A stretch of 59,098 nt of DNA from Actinobacteria bacterium UBA2279 (GTDB lineage: Bacteria; Actinomycetota; Coriobacteriia; Anaerosomatales; Anaerosomataceae): NCBI GenBank assembly GCA_002347365.1, contig DDWT01000028.1, positions 111,252 to 170,349 on the forward strand, in the 5' to 3' direction. A program made the translations under genes and the position numbers. Positions 26,375 to 35,738 of the stretch are shown here, one piece after another. Position 1 is the first letter of the stretch. Every line of letters starts with the position of its first letter. The notes under the pieces are model-generated. The model was not told where the DNA came from. It did no database searches and saw only the letters and a program-made list of their open reading frames with translations.

Positions 26375-27568
26375 CTACCCGGCCGCGTGTGCGGCTCTGA
26401 TCTTCGCGTACAGAGGTGACATCGAACGCAGTCGCTCGACAACAGGGACGAGCTCGTCAACGAAGTAGTCGACGTCCTCCTCGGTGGTGTATCTGCCCAT
26501 GCTGACGCGCAGTGAGCCGTGCGCGAACTCTTGCGGACAACCGATCGCAAGCAGCACATGGCTTGGCTTGAGCGAGCCGGACGAGCACGCCGACCCCGTC
26601 GAGATCGCGATACCCTTTGCATCGAGGTGCAGCAGCATCGCTTCGCCCTCGACGCCTTTGATGATGAAGTTGGCGATGTGGGGGAGGCGCGTATCCGTCT
26701 CGGCAGCGTTGAGTGAGGTGAGCTCCAGCCTGCCGAGAACACCTTCAACGACACGATCGCGCAGGGCTGCGAGGCGAGGGACCTCTGTCTCCCGCTCGGC
26801 ATCCATGATCTCGAGCGCGGTGGCAAACCCCACCGCTCCGGGTATGTTCTGCGTGCCGCTGCGTCGTTTCGACTCCTGCCCGCCACCCATCATATAGGGC
26901 ACAAGGCGGGTGCCTTTCCGCAGGTAGAGCGCACCGAAACCTTTGGGACCGTAGATCTTGTGGCTTGAGAATGACGCGGCATCTATGCCGAGCTCATCGA
27001 CGTCGAAGTCGATCTTGCCGAGTGTTTGTGCTGCATCGGTGTGCAGCAGCGCGCCGCCGGCGTGCGCGATATCGGCCAACGCGCGAAGCGGCTGGATCGT
27101 GCCGATCTCGTTGTTGCCGTGCATGACCGAGACCAGAACGGTGTCCTCGCGCATGGCAGCTTTCAGGTCCTCGGCGTGGATGAGTCCATCGGGGTGTGGC
27201 GCGAGTTCGGTGATCTCAAAGCCGTGCTTTCCGAGCCACTCGGCAGGCTCGAGCACCGCATGGTGCTCGAAGGCGGAGACGATGATGTGCCCGCTGCTTC
27301 TGCCACCGGCGGTCGCGAGACCGATCAGTGCGGTGTTATCCGACTCGGTGCCGCCCGAGGTGAAGATGATCTCATTGGGCTGTGCGGCTCCGATCGACTT
27401 TGCAACACGCGCGCGAGCATCCTCAAGCGTCCTATACGCGTCTCGGCCGAGCTCGTACAGGCTGTTGGCGTTGCCGTAGCGATCGCGGAAATACGGCATC
27501 ATCGCGTCGAGGACACGTTGGTCCACCGGAGTCGTCGCGGCGTAATCGAGGTACACGGTATGGTCCAT
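26375..27568 (-). CDS. iscS: Cysteine desulfurase IscS/NifS
   Basis: This PLP enzyme takes sulfur from cysteine as a persulfide and passes it to IscU. The 397-residue product shows YLDYAATTPVD, the PLP lysine in SSHKIYGPKG (near 204) and the persulfide cysteine in GSACSSGS (near 327). ATG 27568 is chosen because GAGGAG is correctly spaced; a GTG two codons upstream is too close. It lies two bases after iscR and 13 before iscU. Whether it also serves tRNA thiolation is not visible. Confidence 0.96.
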   Translation of the reverse strand: MDHTVYLDYAATTPVDQRVLDAMMPYFRDRYGNANSLYELGRDAYRTLEDARARVAKSIGAAQPNEIIFTSGGTESDNTALIGLATAGGRSSGHIIVSAFEHHAVLEPAEWLGKHGFEITELAPHPDGLIHAEDLKAAMREDTVLVSVMHGNNEIGTIQPLRALADIAHAGGALLHTDAAQTLGKIDFDVDELGIDAASFSSHKIYGPKGFGALYLRKGTRLVPYMMGGGQESKRRSGTQNIPGAVGFATALEIMDAERETEVPRLAALRDRVVEGVLGRLELTSLNAAETDTRLPHIANFIIKGVEGEAMLLHLDAKGIAISTGSACSSGSLKPSHVLLAIGCPQEFAHGSLRVSMGRYTTEEDVDYFVDELVPVVERLRSMSPLYAKIRAAHAAG

Positions 27569-27570
27569 CT

Positions 27571-28014
27571 TCACTCCTCGTGGGTTGTCATTGTGAGCGC
27601 AGCATCAAACAGCGTCTGCCGCTCGGCAAGTGAGGCAAGGTCGAACTCGCTGAGTACGCTGCGCAGTGCGGCGGAGACCCGCGTCCATACGGGTTCTGCG
27701 GCGCACGCACCTTCACGTCCACAGACGGACTGCGCATCGCACACGGTGGGGGCAAGCGGGCCTTCGAGAGCCTCGACGATGTCCAGCGCGGATATCTCAC
27801 GGGGATCTCGGGCCAGGATGAATCCGCCGCGTGCTCCGCGGACTGCGGTTACCAGCCCCTCGCGACGCAGTGTCGCAAGCAGCTGCTCGAGAAAGGCAGG
27901 CGGGATGTCGCGGCTACCTGCGATGTCCCGCGTGCTGACCGGTCCGTTCTCCCACGCAGCTGCCAGGTCGATCAGTGCGAGCAGCCCATACTCACTCTTG
28001 GCGGTCAGACGCAT
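27571..28014 (-). CDS. iscR: Rrf2-family Fe-S regulator IscR
   Basis: The 147-residue winged-helix protein has the Rrf2 start MRLTAKSEYGLLAL and the recognition region PPAFLEQLLATLRREG, followed by GARGGF. The three cluster cysteines are present as CX5CX5C (C92, C98, C104), so it should bind a [2Fe-2S] or [4Fe-4S] cluster like IscR and RsrR. ATG 28014 is preferred, because GGAGG lies seven bases upstream. Position at the head of the isc operon next to a palindrome over the predicted transcription start supports autorepression. Confidence 0.94.
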   Translation of the reverse strand: MRLTAKSEYGLLALIDLAAAWENGPVSTRDIAGSRDIPPAFLEQLLATLRREGLVTAVRGARGGFILARDPREISALDIVEALEGPLAPTVCDAQSVCGREGACAAEPVWTRVSAALRSVLSEFDLASLAERQTLFDAALTMTTHEE

Positions 28015-28031
28015 GCCCACACCTCCTCATC

Positions 28032-28060
28032 GTAATCCTGACAAAGCAAGTAGGATTTAC
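28032..28060 (-). promoter_or_regulatory. Putative IscR operator (imperfect palindrome)
   Basis: Outer halves GTAATCCT (28032-28039) and AGGATTTAC (28052-28060) are inverted repeats around a 12-base centre. The site lies just downstream of the predicted -10 of iscR, covering the transcription start, a classic repressor position. Direct binding is inference. Confidence 0.55.
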
Positions 28061-28062
28061 CC

Positions 28063-28091
28063 ACAGTACGCTTGCACCTGACAGTCGTCAA
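28063..28091 (-). promoter_or_regulatory. iscR operon promoter
   Basis: On the minus strand TTGACG (28091-28086) and TACTGT (28068-28063) are separated by exactly 17 bases. The predicted start falls at the edge of the palindrome, about 45 bases before the iscR ATG. Confidence 0.6.
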
Positions 28092-28156
28092 GGCAGTCAC
28101 AGGGTGCGCGAGATTGGCGCATACTGGGTGTGGAGCCGTGACAGGGAGGCAGCGCC

Positions 28157-28450
28157 GTGGGCAGAGAGCAGGAGGGGACACCCTCAGAGGGCGGTCGTGT
28201 CCGGATCGAGATAGTTGAGATCCAGGGCACCGGGGCGTGTTCGACGGGGCATGCCGTGGGTGATGTGTGGGAGGTCGACTCGGCACGCGTGCCCGCCGGT
28301 ATCTGCGGGTGGGCGTACGCTGCGATGCTGCCGTTCTTGCAGCCGCTGCGTTTTGGCGGCAGCTTTCCGTGGGAGCCCGAGGGGCAGGCTTTGGTGTGCT
28401 GCCCTGATCCCGCGAATCCCGTGGTGTTCAGGCTCAGCGTGCAGGACTGA
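28157..28450 (+). CDS. TIGR04076 family protein
   Basis: The 97-residue protein matches the TIGR04076 layout: VRIEIVEIQGTGAC near the start, GHAVGDVWEV, then GICGWAYAAMLPFL, LRFGGSFPWE and CPDPANPVVF. Its conserved Cys residues (in GTGACSTGH, GICGW and LVCCPD) suggest metal or cluster binding, but the role is not established; it is common in anaerobes. The GTG at 28157 follows GGGAGG. It is divergent from iscR, with which it may share regulation by position. Confidence 0.85.
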   Translation: MGREQEGTPSEGGRVRIEIVEIQGTGACSTGHAVGDVWEVDSARVPAGICGWAYAAMLPFLQPLRFGGSFPWEPEGQALVCCPDPANPVVFRLSVQD

Positions 28451-28455
28451 AGCCG

Positions 28456-29841
28456 CTACTCCCCGGATGACTTCGCGTTGGCGCGGGGTACTTCGAGGCG
28501 CGTGGGTATCGTGACTCGTGCCATCGTCCCCGTTCCTGGCGAGCTGTCCAGTTCGATCGACCCCTCAAGCAGATGAGTCAGCTGATGGCATATCGCCAGT
28601 CCCAGCCCAAGACCGTGGGCCTTGACGCGATGCGTCCCCATGCCTTGCTCGAAAGCGTGGAAGATGATCTTCTTCAGGTCGGGGTCGATGCCGATGCCTG
28701 TGTCGCGCACCTCGATGATGAGGCTATCGTCGTCTGCAGGGCACGCCCTCAGTGTCACAGCACCCTCGACCGTGAACTTCACGGCGTTTGCCAGCAGGTG
28801 TAGTACCACTTGCTCGAGCAGCCTGCGGTCGCTGTGGATGGTTGCCGGTGCACCGTCGATATCGAGCTCCAGACCCAGGCCCTTGATCTCGGCATCAGTC
28901 CGTACCTGCGCGACACATGAAGCAAGTAGCTCCTTCAGGCGGAAGTCGGCCGGGAAGGCGGCGACACGGCCAGACTCGATCCTCGTATAGTCCAAGACAT
29001 CGTCCACCAGCGCGAGCAGCTCGCGGCCGGCGTGCTGCACCATCGTCATCTGGCGTTGTTGTTCATCGTTCAGGTCACCGGCAAGGCCCTGCAGCAGAAT
29101 GTCGGTGAAGCCGATGACCGAGTTGAGGGGCGTCCGGAGCTCGTGGCTCATGTTTGCGAGAAAGGCGCTCTTCGCCCGGTTGGCTTCCTGCAGTCTGATG
29201 TTCGCCTCGATCAGATCGGAGGTGCGCCGCGTTACGGTGAGCTCCAGCTGATGGCGGTATTCGGCGCTGTCCGCCTCGGCCTGCTTGGTTGCCGAGATGT
29301 CGCGCACGATGGCGAGGTACTCGCCCGGTGCCGCCTGCACTATCCTTGCCTCGAAGTCGTGCGGGCCGTCGGGGTAGTCGAGCTGGTACTCGAAGCTGCG
29401 ATGGCCGCCTTCACGTCGTACGATCTCCATCGCCGCTTCCCAGTGGATGATCATCCCGGTGGGCAGGGACAGTTCTCGTACCGTCTTGCCGAGGAATGCG
29501 TCCGGCGGGAACACCGGCTCGAAATCCGTCGACGGCTTGAACTCCAGGAAGCGACCGTCACCATCCATCCGGAACAAGGCGTCGGGGATGGCGTCGATGA
29601 TGGCTCGCTGACGCGTCATCGCGCCGCGGAGCTCAGCAGCGTGCTTGACCGCGTTCGCGCGCACAGCGAAGACGACCGCGACCAGCAGCACCGTGCCTGC
29701 TGCGACGAGTCCGAAGCCTTGCGCGATCGACAGCGATGCGGTCGTCCCGGTGCTTGGTGCCGCGAATGCGGGCGCCGGCGCCTGTAGAACGAGCACCGTA
29801 CCGAGCACCGCTAGCGCAGTGGCCGGTCTGATGGTGCGCAT
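28456..29841 (-). CDS. PAS-containing sensor histidine kinase
   Basis: The 461-residue protein has a signal-like or first membrane segment (about 8-27), a second TM (about 40-62), a PAS domain (about 75-190, with IIDAIPDALFRMDGDG and the PAC-type YLAIVRDISATKQAE), HisKA with NMSHELRTPLNS (His near 233) and HATPase with LLANAVKF, DTGIGID and GLGLAICHQ. The H-box region is very like the kinase at 7884. Start ATG 29841 has GGGGAGG. No response regulator is adjacent. Confidence 0.93.
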   Translation of the reverse strand: MRTIRPATALAVLGTVLVLQAPAPAFAAPSTGTTASLSIAQGFGLVAAGTVLLVAVVFAVRANAVKHAAELRGAMTRQRAIIDAIPDALFRMDGDGRFLEFKPSTDFEPVFPPDAFLGKTVRELSLPTGMIIHWEAAMEIVRREGGHRSFEYQLDYPDGPHDFEARIVQAAPGEYLAIVRDISATKQAEADSAEYRHQLELTVTRRTSDLIEANIRLQEANRAKSAFLANMSHELRTPLNSVIGFTDILLQGLAGDLNDEQQRQMTMVQHAGRELLALVDDVLDYTRIESGRVAAFPADFRLKELLASCVAQVRTDAEIKGLGLELDIDGAPATIHSDRRLLEQVVLHLLANAVKFTVEGAVTLRACPADDDSLIIEVRDTGIGIDPDLKKIIFHAFEQGMGTHRVKAHGLGLGLAICHQLTHLLEGSIELDSSPGTGTMARVTIPTRLEVPRANAKSSGE

Positions 29842-29899
29842 GAACGCCTCCCCAATTGCCTCGTCGACTATCACGAGGCTCCCCACAAGATAGAATAAG

Positions 29900-29925
29900 C
29901 CTCTTGTGCACGATTTCACAAGAGG
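29900..29925 (-). terminator. Hairpin after the MFS gene
   Basis: A perfect 9-bp inverted repeat (29900-29908 and 29917-29925) with an 8-base loop lies 33 bases after the stop codon of the minus-strand MFS gene and is followed on that strand by a T-rich stretch. It probably separates this gene from the downstream kinase. Confidence 0.55.
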
Positions 29926-29957
29926 GACTCGATAGACGGAGCACTCCGTGAGGGTGA

Positions 29958-31214
29958 TCACAGGTTCGGTGAGATGGGTTCCTCGGCCATGCGTATGGTT
30001 TCCGGTACGGGGATGGCACCGCGGGAGTGCGCCTCGAGGTCGATCGCGCGGGCTTCAAACAGCGATGCCGCCGCGATGAGGGATGCCAGCACTGCGAAGC
30101 CCATCAGCGTCTGCTGGACGCCGATCGCCCCGGCCAGCGCAGGCGCTATCGCGAGCGGTATGAGCTCGCCGCCGCGGCGGTGCACTTCCGAGGTACCCAT
30201 GACCCGTCCGACGAGCTCTCGCGGAGTGTCCCGGTGCATCAACGTGCGCAGCAATGGTTCGAGGATGCCGATGACGAACGCCCACACGAACGCGCCGAAC
30301 GCGATGATTCGAAGATCCGTCCATCCGACGTAGAGTATGGCTCCCACGCCGACGAACGTTCCTAGAATCGCAAGGCCGCGGGCGGACAGCACACGTTTGG
30401 GCAGCCGTGGCAGCATCCAGGCTCCGAGGATGAAGCCCACGCCGAAGACCGAGTTCATCCAGCCGATGGTCTCTACGCCGGTTCCGACGACATCACGGAA
30501 GAACAGCGGCTCGAGTGCGCCGAACGCGCCGAACGACAGCCACACGAGTGAGCCCATCAGCAGGTAGTAACGCACCGGCCGCAGACCGTACGCGGCCTTC
30601 AGTCCATCGCGGAGTTCGGAAAGCGCGTGCGTTTCGTGCAGATCCTGACGCGCAGGAGGTTGCACCGAGATCTGCCAGACGAGTCCGGCAGCCACCAGGG
30701 ATGTGATCGCGTCCAGCACGAAGATCCAGTTCACGTGCGCATAGCGGGCGATGAGAGCGCCCAGGGCCGGACCTACGGCGAATGCGAGAGATGCGCTGCC
30801 CTCGATCCACGAGTTCACCTTCGTCAGCTGCGAGGCGTCGGTGACCAGATGCGGTGCGAACGACGCGGCCGAGGTGACGACCGGCGCCCCGAGAAAACCC
30901 CAGACCGAGGCGACGATGACCAGAAGCGGCAGGGTGTCGGCCAGGATCATCGCCATCGCTGCGACGACGAATCCCATCTCGGCGAATACGAGGACCTTGC
31001 GCGGGCCGTACCGGTCGATGAGCACTCCGGCAGCGGTGCTGCCAAGGATGGAGGCGACCGAAAGGCAGAACATGAGGATCGCAAGCTCATACGCGGTGGC
31101 GTTGAGTACGTACGCGGCCTTGCCCCACACGCCGATGAAGAACGCGGCCTCGCTGCCTACGCGTGACGTGAACCGTGCGATGATCAGTCTGATGATGTCT
31201 TTCCGGGGTGCCAT
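29958..31214 (-). CDS. MFS transporter (multidrug-efflux-like)
   Basis: The 418-residue protein has about twelve hydrophobic helices. The MFS loop 2-3 motif is GVLIDRYGPRKV, and the second half repeats with LPRLPKRVLSARG. The family is proton-coupled; the similarity in style is to drug-efflux proteins such as MdfA/MacrolideB-type (MFS_3), but substrate is not shown. It is followed by a hairpin. The upstream MFS gene on the same strand (31302-32489) ends 87 bases away in reading direction and belongs to another subfamily. Confidence 0.88.
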   Translation of the reverse strand: MAPRKDIIRLIIARFTSRVGSEAAFFIGVWGKAAYVLNATAYELAILMFCLSVASILGSTAAGVLIDRYGPRKVLVFAEMGFVVAAMAMILADTLPLLVIVASVWGFLGAPVVTSAASFAPHLVTDASQLTKVNSWIEGSASLAFAVGPALGALIARYAHVNWIFVLDAITSLVAAGLVWQISVQPPARQDLHETHALSELRDGLKAAYGLRPVRYYLLMGSLVWLSFGAFGALEPLFFRDVVGTGVETIGWMNSVFGVGFILGAWMLPRLPKRVLSARGLAILGTFVGVGAILYVGWTDLRIIAFGAFVWAFVIGILEPLLRTLMHRDTPRELVGRVMGTSEVHRRGGELIPLAIAPALAGAIGVQQTLMGFAVLASLIAAASLFEARAIDLEAHSRGAIPVPETIRMAEEPISPNL

Positions 31215-31301
31215 GATACCTACTCTGCGACTCGATCTTGAAGATTCAGTATGCAGTCAGAAGATGGAAGTATACAGCCCGTATGCTCGGGCGCATAGCT
31301 G

Positions 31302-32489
31302 TCACACACAGGCGCGAGCGGGTAGTGCGCGACCGGTGAGCGCCAACGCCAATCCTGCGGTCACCATCAGTCCGGCGCTGAGGACGAATGGGGCTCCGTG
31401 CGACACGGTGTCCCAGAGCAGTCCCGCGACGGCGCTGGCAGGCAGCGCAGCCAGCCCCAGAACGAAGGTGTAGCCGCCTACCGCTGTGGCGCGTACGTCA
31501 CAGCCCACGAGATCCACCACGTACGCGCGCGTCATCCCCTCGGTCATCGCGTAAGGCACGCCGTAGGCGATGAATAGAAGCCACGCGCTCAGCGGCGCTC
31601 CTGCAATCGCGAATCCCGCGTAGACGGCGCCGTAGAGCACGAAACCGAGTGACAGTAGTCGTTTGCGCCCGATGCGGTCCGAGAGCGATCCGAGCGGTGC
31701 TGCGAGCGCCGCGCCGACGATGTTGAACGCGAAATACATCAGCGGGATGAGCGCTGGCGCCGTGCCCACATCCTGTGCGCGCAGGATGAGCAATGCATCC
31801 GATGAGTTGCCCAGTGCGAAGACGAAGCTTACGGCGGTGAACAGTGCGAAGGGGCGCCCCAGGTTGCGCAGCCGCAGGACAGGGCGCACGCCGTCGGGCC
31901 GTACCGTGCGCTTCTCGCGCACGGCGAACAGCACGACCGCGATCGCCATCGTTCCCGGTATGGCCGAGACCCAGAACACAGTGCGGTAGCCGTCGGGCAC
32001 GAGGGTGAGTATCGCCCACGCTGTGAGCGGGCCGATGGCGGCACCCAGCGTGTCCAGCGCGCGGTGCACGCCGAAGTCGCGGCCGCGGGTGGCTTCGGTG
32101 GAGGAGTCGGCGATAAGCGCGTCGCGAGGAGCGGTGCGGACCCCCTTGCCGAAGCGGTCGGCCCACCGCAGCAGGAGCACCGCAGGCCACGAGCCGGTCA
32201 GCGCGAGCAGCGGCTTGACGAGATTGGAGAGCGTGTAGCCCAACGCGATGAGCGGACGGCGGCGTCCGACGCGGTCCGACAGCCAGCCCGAGAGCACCTT
32301 CATGAGCGAGGCGGTCGTCTCGGCCACGGATTCTATGATGCCGATCGCGGTGACCGGCGCGCCCAGAACGTTGGCGAGGAACAGCGGGAGGATGGGGTAG
32401 ACCATCTCGGAGGACGCGTCGGTCAGCAGGCTGACGATCCCCAGGGCCTTGATGTTGCGCGGGACGCGCGGTGTGGTGTTCTCGGCCAT
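31302..32489 (-). CDS. MFS transporter (tandem with the preceding one)
   Basis: The 395-residue protein has twelve predicted helices and the motif GWLSDRVGRRRPLI, followed by the RWADRFGKGVRTAPRD segment. That arginine-rich loop is characteristic of a bacterial MFS subfamily of unknown substrate. In the second half SLSDRIGRKRLL repeats the motif. ATG 32489 has a GGAGGGG site, so the TTG five codons upstream is not needed. It is divergent from pncB, with 111 bases between. Confidence 0.88.
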   Translation of the reverse strand: MAENTTPRVPRNIKALGIVSLLTDASSEMVYPILPLFLANVLGAPVTAIGIIESVAETTASLMKVLSGWLSDRVGRRRPLIALGYTLSNLVKPLLALTGSWPAVLLLRWADRFGKGVRTAPRDALIADSSTEATRGRDFGVHRALDTLGAAIGPLTAWAILTLVPDGYRTVFWVSAIPGTMAIAVVLFAVREKRTVRPDGVRPVLRLRNLGRPFALFTAVSFVFALGNSSDALLILRAQDVGTAPALIPLMYFAFNIVGAALAAPLGSLSDRIGRKRLLSLGFVLYGAVYAGFAIAGAPLSAWLLFIAYGVPYAMTEGMTRAYVVDLVGCDVRATAVGGYTFVLGLAALPASAVAGLLWDTVSHGAPFVLSAGLMVTAGLALALTGRALPARACV

Positions 32490-32600
32490 TGTGGTCCCCT
32501 CCAAACGAGCGCGCGATCCAGCGTACCGCTGTCGGGTCGTCCGGCGCCAGCATCACCGCGCATGGTCTAGACTGATGCAAGACACATCTGAGGAGGCGTC

Positions 32601-34067
32601 ATGGCGGCCGAGGGTATCGGATCTCGTGCACTGCTCACCGATCTGTACCAGCTCACGATGGCGTACGGCTATCACAAGGCCGGGATCGCCGATACGAAGG
32701 CGTGCTTCCATCTCTCGTACCGCGAGAACCCGTTCGACGGCGGTTTTGCGATCGCATGTGGTCTGGAACCGGTGATCGAGTACCTCCATGAGCTGCGCTT
32801 CACCGACGAGGACTGCGCCTATCTGGCCGGGCAGACCGGCAATGACGGGACGCCGCTGTTCTCCGGGGAGTTTCTCGACTGGTTGCGACATCTGCACTTC
32901 GACCTCGACGTGGCAGTCATACCCGAAGGCACCGTCGTGTTTCCCGGCGAACCGCTGCTCCGTGTGATCGGCCCGATCGCGCAGTGCCAGCTGGTGGAGA
33001 CCCCGCTGCTCAACATAGTCAACTTCTCCACACTCGTCGCCACCAAGGCCGCCCGCGTGTGTCTTGCCGCCGAGGGAGACCCGGTCGTTGAGTTCGGGCT
33101 CCGGCGCGCTCAGGGTCCCGACGGCGGGGTCTCGGCGAGCCGCGCGGCCTACATCGGCGGTTGTGCAGGGACGTCCAACACGCTCGCGGCGATGCGCTAC
33201 AGTATCCCGGCGGTGGGGACGCACGCTCACAGCTGGGTGATGGCTTTCGATAGCGAACCTGAGGCGTTCGCGGCCTATGCGGAGGCGCTGCCCAACAACG
33301 TGACGCTTCTGGTGGATACCTACGACACGCTTGAGGGCGTGCGCAACGCGGTGGTGGCCGGACGGTGGCTGCGCGAGAACGGACAGCGCCTTGTCGGCAT
33401 CCGCATCGACTCGGGTGATCTTGCGTGGCTTGCCAAGCGTGCGCGGGAGATCCTCGATGACGGTGGCTTTCCGGAAACGAAGATCGTGGCGAGCAACGAA
33501 CTTGACGAGTACCTCATCGGCAGTCTGAAGGAGCAGGGCGCGCCCATCGACCTGTGGGGCGTCGGGACACGGCTGGTGACTGCCGAGGGGCAGTCCGCGC
33601 TCGGCGGCGTCTACAAGCTCTCGGCTATCCGCAAACCCGGGAGTGAGTGGGAGCCGCGCATCAAGGTGTCCGAGCAGACCGCGAAGATCACCACACCGGG
33701 CCTGCAGGCCGTGCGGCGCTTCTCTCGTGACGGCGTGTTCGTGGGTGACATGATCTACAGCGAACTCGATCCGCCCTGCGATGAAGAGTGCCTGATGGTG
33801 GATCCCGCCGACCCGACGCGGCGCAAGAGTTTCCCGGCAGACGATATGGCCGAGGAGCTACTGGTGCCGGTGTTCGACGGTGGCGAGGTGGTGTACGTTC
33901 CGCCTCCCATATCCGCATCGCGCTTGCGCACTGGCGAACAGCTGGCGCATTTGGATGCATCGCACAAACGGTTCCTCAACCCGCACCGGTACGCTGTTGG
34001 CGTCGAACGACGATTGCACGAACTGCGCACGCGTCTGATCATGGAGGCGCGGGGGATTCGCGATTAG
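32601..34067 (+). CDS. pncB: Nicotinate phosphoribosyltransferase
   Basis: NAPRTase converts nicotinate and PRPP to nicotinate mononucleotide in the Preiss-Handler pathway. The 488-residue product has LLTDLYQLTMAYGYHKAG, the phosphoribosyl region EFGLRRAQGPDGG, GTSNTLAA, HSWVMAF and the IRIDSGDLAWLAKRARE segment, all NAPRTase signatures. The phospho-acceptor His used in ATP-coupled enzymes is probably the HSWVM histidine. GAGGAGG precedes ATG 32601. pncA follows 57 bases on, giving nicotinamide-to-NaMN salvage in one unit. Confidence 0.95.
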   Translation: MAAEGIGSRALLTDLYQLTMAYGYHKAGIADTKACFHLSYRENPFDGGFAIACGLEPVIEYLHELRFTDEDCAYLAGQTGNDGTPLFSGEFLDWLRHLHFDLDVAVIPEGTVVFPGEPLLRVIGPIAQCQLVETPLLNIVNFSTLVATKAARVCLAAEGDPVVEFGLRRAQGPDGGVSASRAAYIGGCAGTSNTLAAMRYSIPAVGTHAHSWVMAFDSEPEAFAAYAEALPNNVTLLVDTYDTLEGVRNAVVAGRWLRENGQRLVGIRIDSGDLAWLAKRAREILDDGGFPETKIVASNELDEYLIGSLKEQGAPIDLWGVGTRLVTAEGQSALGGVYKLSAIRKPGSEWEPRIKVSEQTAKITTPGLQAVRRFSRDGVFVGDMIYSELDPPCDEECLMVDPADPTRRKSFPADDMAEELLVPVFDGGEVVYVPPPISASRLRTGEQLAHLDASHKRFLNPHRYAVGVERRLHELRTRLIMEARGIRD

Positions 34068-34124
34068 GTGCGTGATGGCGGCCGTGTGAGGTACAAACTA
34101 GGCAAGTCGCCGAGGGGAGGATCG

Positions 34125-34739
34125 ATGCGAGCACTGATCTTGGTGGACATCCAGAATGACTTCATGCCGTTCGGTGCGCTTCCTGTCGCGGACGGAGATG
34201 CCGTCGTCGCGGTTGCCAACGGCCTGGCCGAGCGGTTCAGCCTGGTGGTCGCCACTCAAGACTGGCATCCGGCAGATCACGGCAGCTTCGCAAGCATGCA
34301 TGACGGGTTGCACCCGGGAGATATCGTTGACCTCGGGGGGGTCGAGCAGGTGCTGTGGCCCGATCACTGCGTGCAGAACACGCCGGGTGCGTCGTTCCAC
34401 TCGGCTCTCAACGTCGCGGCGATCGACTACGTCGTGCGCAAAGGCACCGAGCGGGACGTGGACAGTTACAGCGGCTTTTACGACAACGACAGGCGCAGGG
34501 ATACGGGACTCGGCGAGTACCTGATGTCCCGTGGCGTCGACGAGGTCGTGATCTGCGGGCTGGCAACCGACTACTGTGTCAAATACACGGTGCTCGATGC
34601 GGTCGGGATGGGCTTCGGTGTCACCGTCATCGAAGACGGTTGTCGCGCAGTCGACCTCCAGGCTGGCGATGGAGACCGGGCGCTTGTGGATATGCACTCC
34701 GCCGGAGCCCGTGTTCTGGAGAGCTCGGAGCTCACGTGA
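34125..34739 (+). CDS. pncA: Nicotinamidase
   Basis: PncA hydrolyses nicotinamide to nicotinate, the substrate of the upstream pncB product. The 204-residue protein keeps the catalytic triad D8, K106 (VRKGT) and C151 (TDYCVKYT), and the metal site D47, H49 and H52 in DWHPADH. AGGGGAGG precedes ATG 34125. Its stop overlaps the next gene by four bases (GTGA). Confidence 0.95.
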   Translation: MRALILVDIQNDFMPFGALPVADGDAVVAVANGLAERFSLVVATQDWHPADHGSFASMHDGLHPGDIVDLGGVEQVLWPDHCVQNTPGASFHSALNVAAIDYVVRKGTERDVDSYSGFYDNDRRRDTGLGEYLMSRGVDEVVICGLATDYCVKYTVLDAVGMGFGVTVIEDGCRAVDLQAGDGDRALVDMHSAGARVLESSELT

Positions 34740-35686
34740 CCGGTGAGACGGCACTGGAGTGGGAGGGCCGGGTCGACCTGCTGAGTGACCCGTTCACGCG
34801 CCGCGACATGCTCCGCGTGGGAGTCATATCGATCGCGATGATGTGGATCCTCGTGGCGCTGATGGGTCTTCTTGCCGAAGGCGAACTCGTGATCTTGCCG
34901 CCCGTGGTCTTGCTGATCGTCGTGCCCGTAGTGGTCGTCTTGTTCTTTCTCGCAGTGGTACTGCTCGGGGTGCGCCTGCCGATCGTGTTCGTGCTCGACT
35001 CGCATGGCGCTGGCTGGTCGTCAGGGAAGCGTGCGAGCTGGGCGTCGCGCGCCACGATGGTGCTTGGCGCGCTGAGCGCGCGCCCCTCGGCCGCCGGGGC
35101 AGGCATGCTGGGTCTGGCGCGGGAGTCAGGCACGGTGCCGTGGCAAGACGTCGTGCACGTGCGCCCGTACTCCGACCGGCGGGTGATCGCGCTGGCCGAC
35201 AGCTGGCATACGTTGCTGCGCCTCTACTGCACGCCGGAGACCTACGACGCCGCGCTCGCGTTCGCAATCTCGCATGCGGCGGGCGACACCGCTACTGCGC
35301 CGAAGCCGCTGCATCGCCCGGATCGCCGGGGTCTTGCGGCATTCGCGCTGGCAGTGATCGCCAGTGCAGGCGTCGTGTCGTGGAGCTGGACGTTCGACTC
35401 CGCACGTGAGGCGACATTGCTCGCGCTCGTCGTGTTCGCGATCGGACTGGCCGCATTCGGCAACCGGGTCGTGCGGCGCATCTGCGGCATGGTGGGGATC
35501 ATCTCGGCCGCCTATCTTGTCGTCCGGGTGGCTATCGAGGCGCTCGATCCCATCACGATGTTCTCGTCAGGCGAGGTGATCGGCTACGGCTGGGAACTCG
35601 ACACACCACTGCTCGTGCTGGCCGTCTCAGGCCTGTGCATCCTGCTCGCCCTGTCGGTGATCGCGCTGTTCGGCGAGCGCGAGTAG
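34736..35686 (+). CDS. Multi-pass membrane protein with a PH-like middle domain
   Basis: The 316-residue protein has two N-terminal TM helices (about 25-82), a soluble region (about 90-200) whose strands (TVPWQDVVHVRPYSDRR followed by RLYCTPETY) resemble bacterial PH-like or YcxB-type domains, and about four more TM helices after 205. I do not recognise a specific family. GTG 34736 overlaps the pncA stop, so it is translated with the NAD-salvage genes, but no link to nicotinamide transport can be read from it. Confidence 0.75.
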   Translation: MTGETALEWEGRVDLLSDPFTRRDMLRVGVISIAMMWILVALMGLLAEGELVILPPVVLLIVVPVVVVLFFLAVVLLGVRLPIVFVLDSHGAGWSSGKRASWASRATMVLGALSARPSAAGAGMLGLARESGTVPWQDVVHVRPYSDRRVIALADSWHTLLRLYCTPETYDAALAFAISHAAGDTATAPKPLHRPDRRGLAAFALAVIASAGVVSWSWTFDSAREATLLALVVFAIGLAAFGNRVVRRICGMVGIISAAYLVVRVAIEALDPITMFSSGEVIGYGWELDTPLLVLAVSGLCILLALSVIALFGERE

Positions 35687-35738
35687 CGCACAACAGGTAG
35701 ACTCTCGAACGTCGTCTGTCACAAAGGAGGTCTTCGCG

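Noticed and set aside
31277..31292. Small hairpin between the two MFS genes as a terminator
   Set aside because: The stem is only five bases and no T tract follows on the minus strand.
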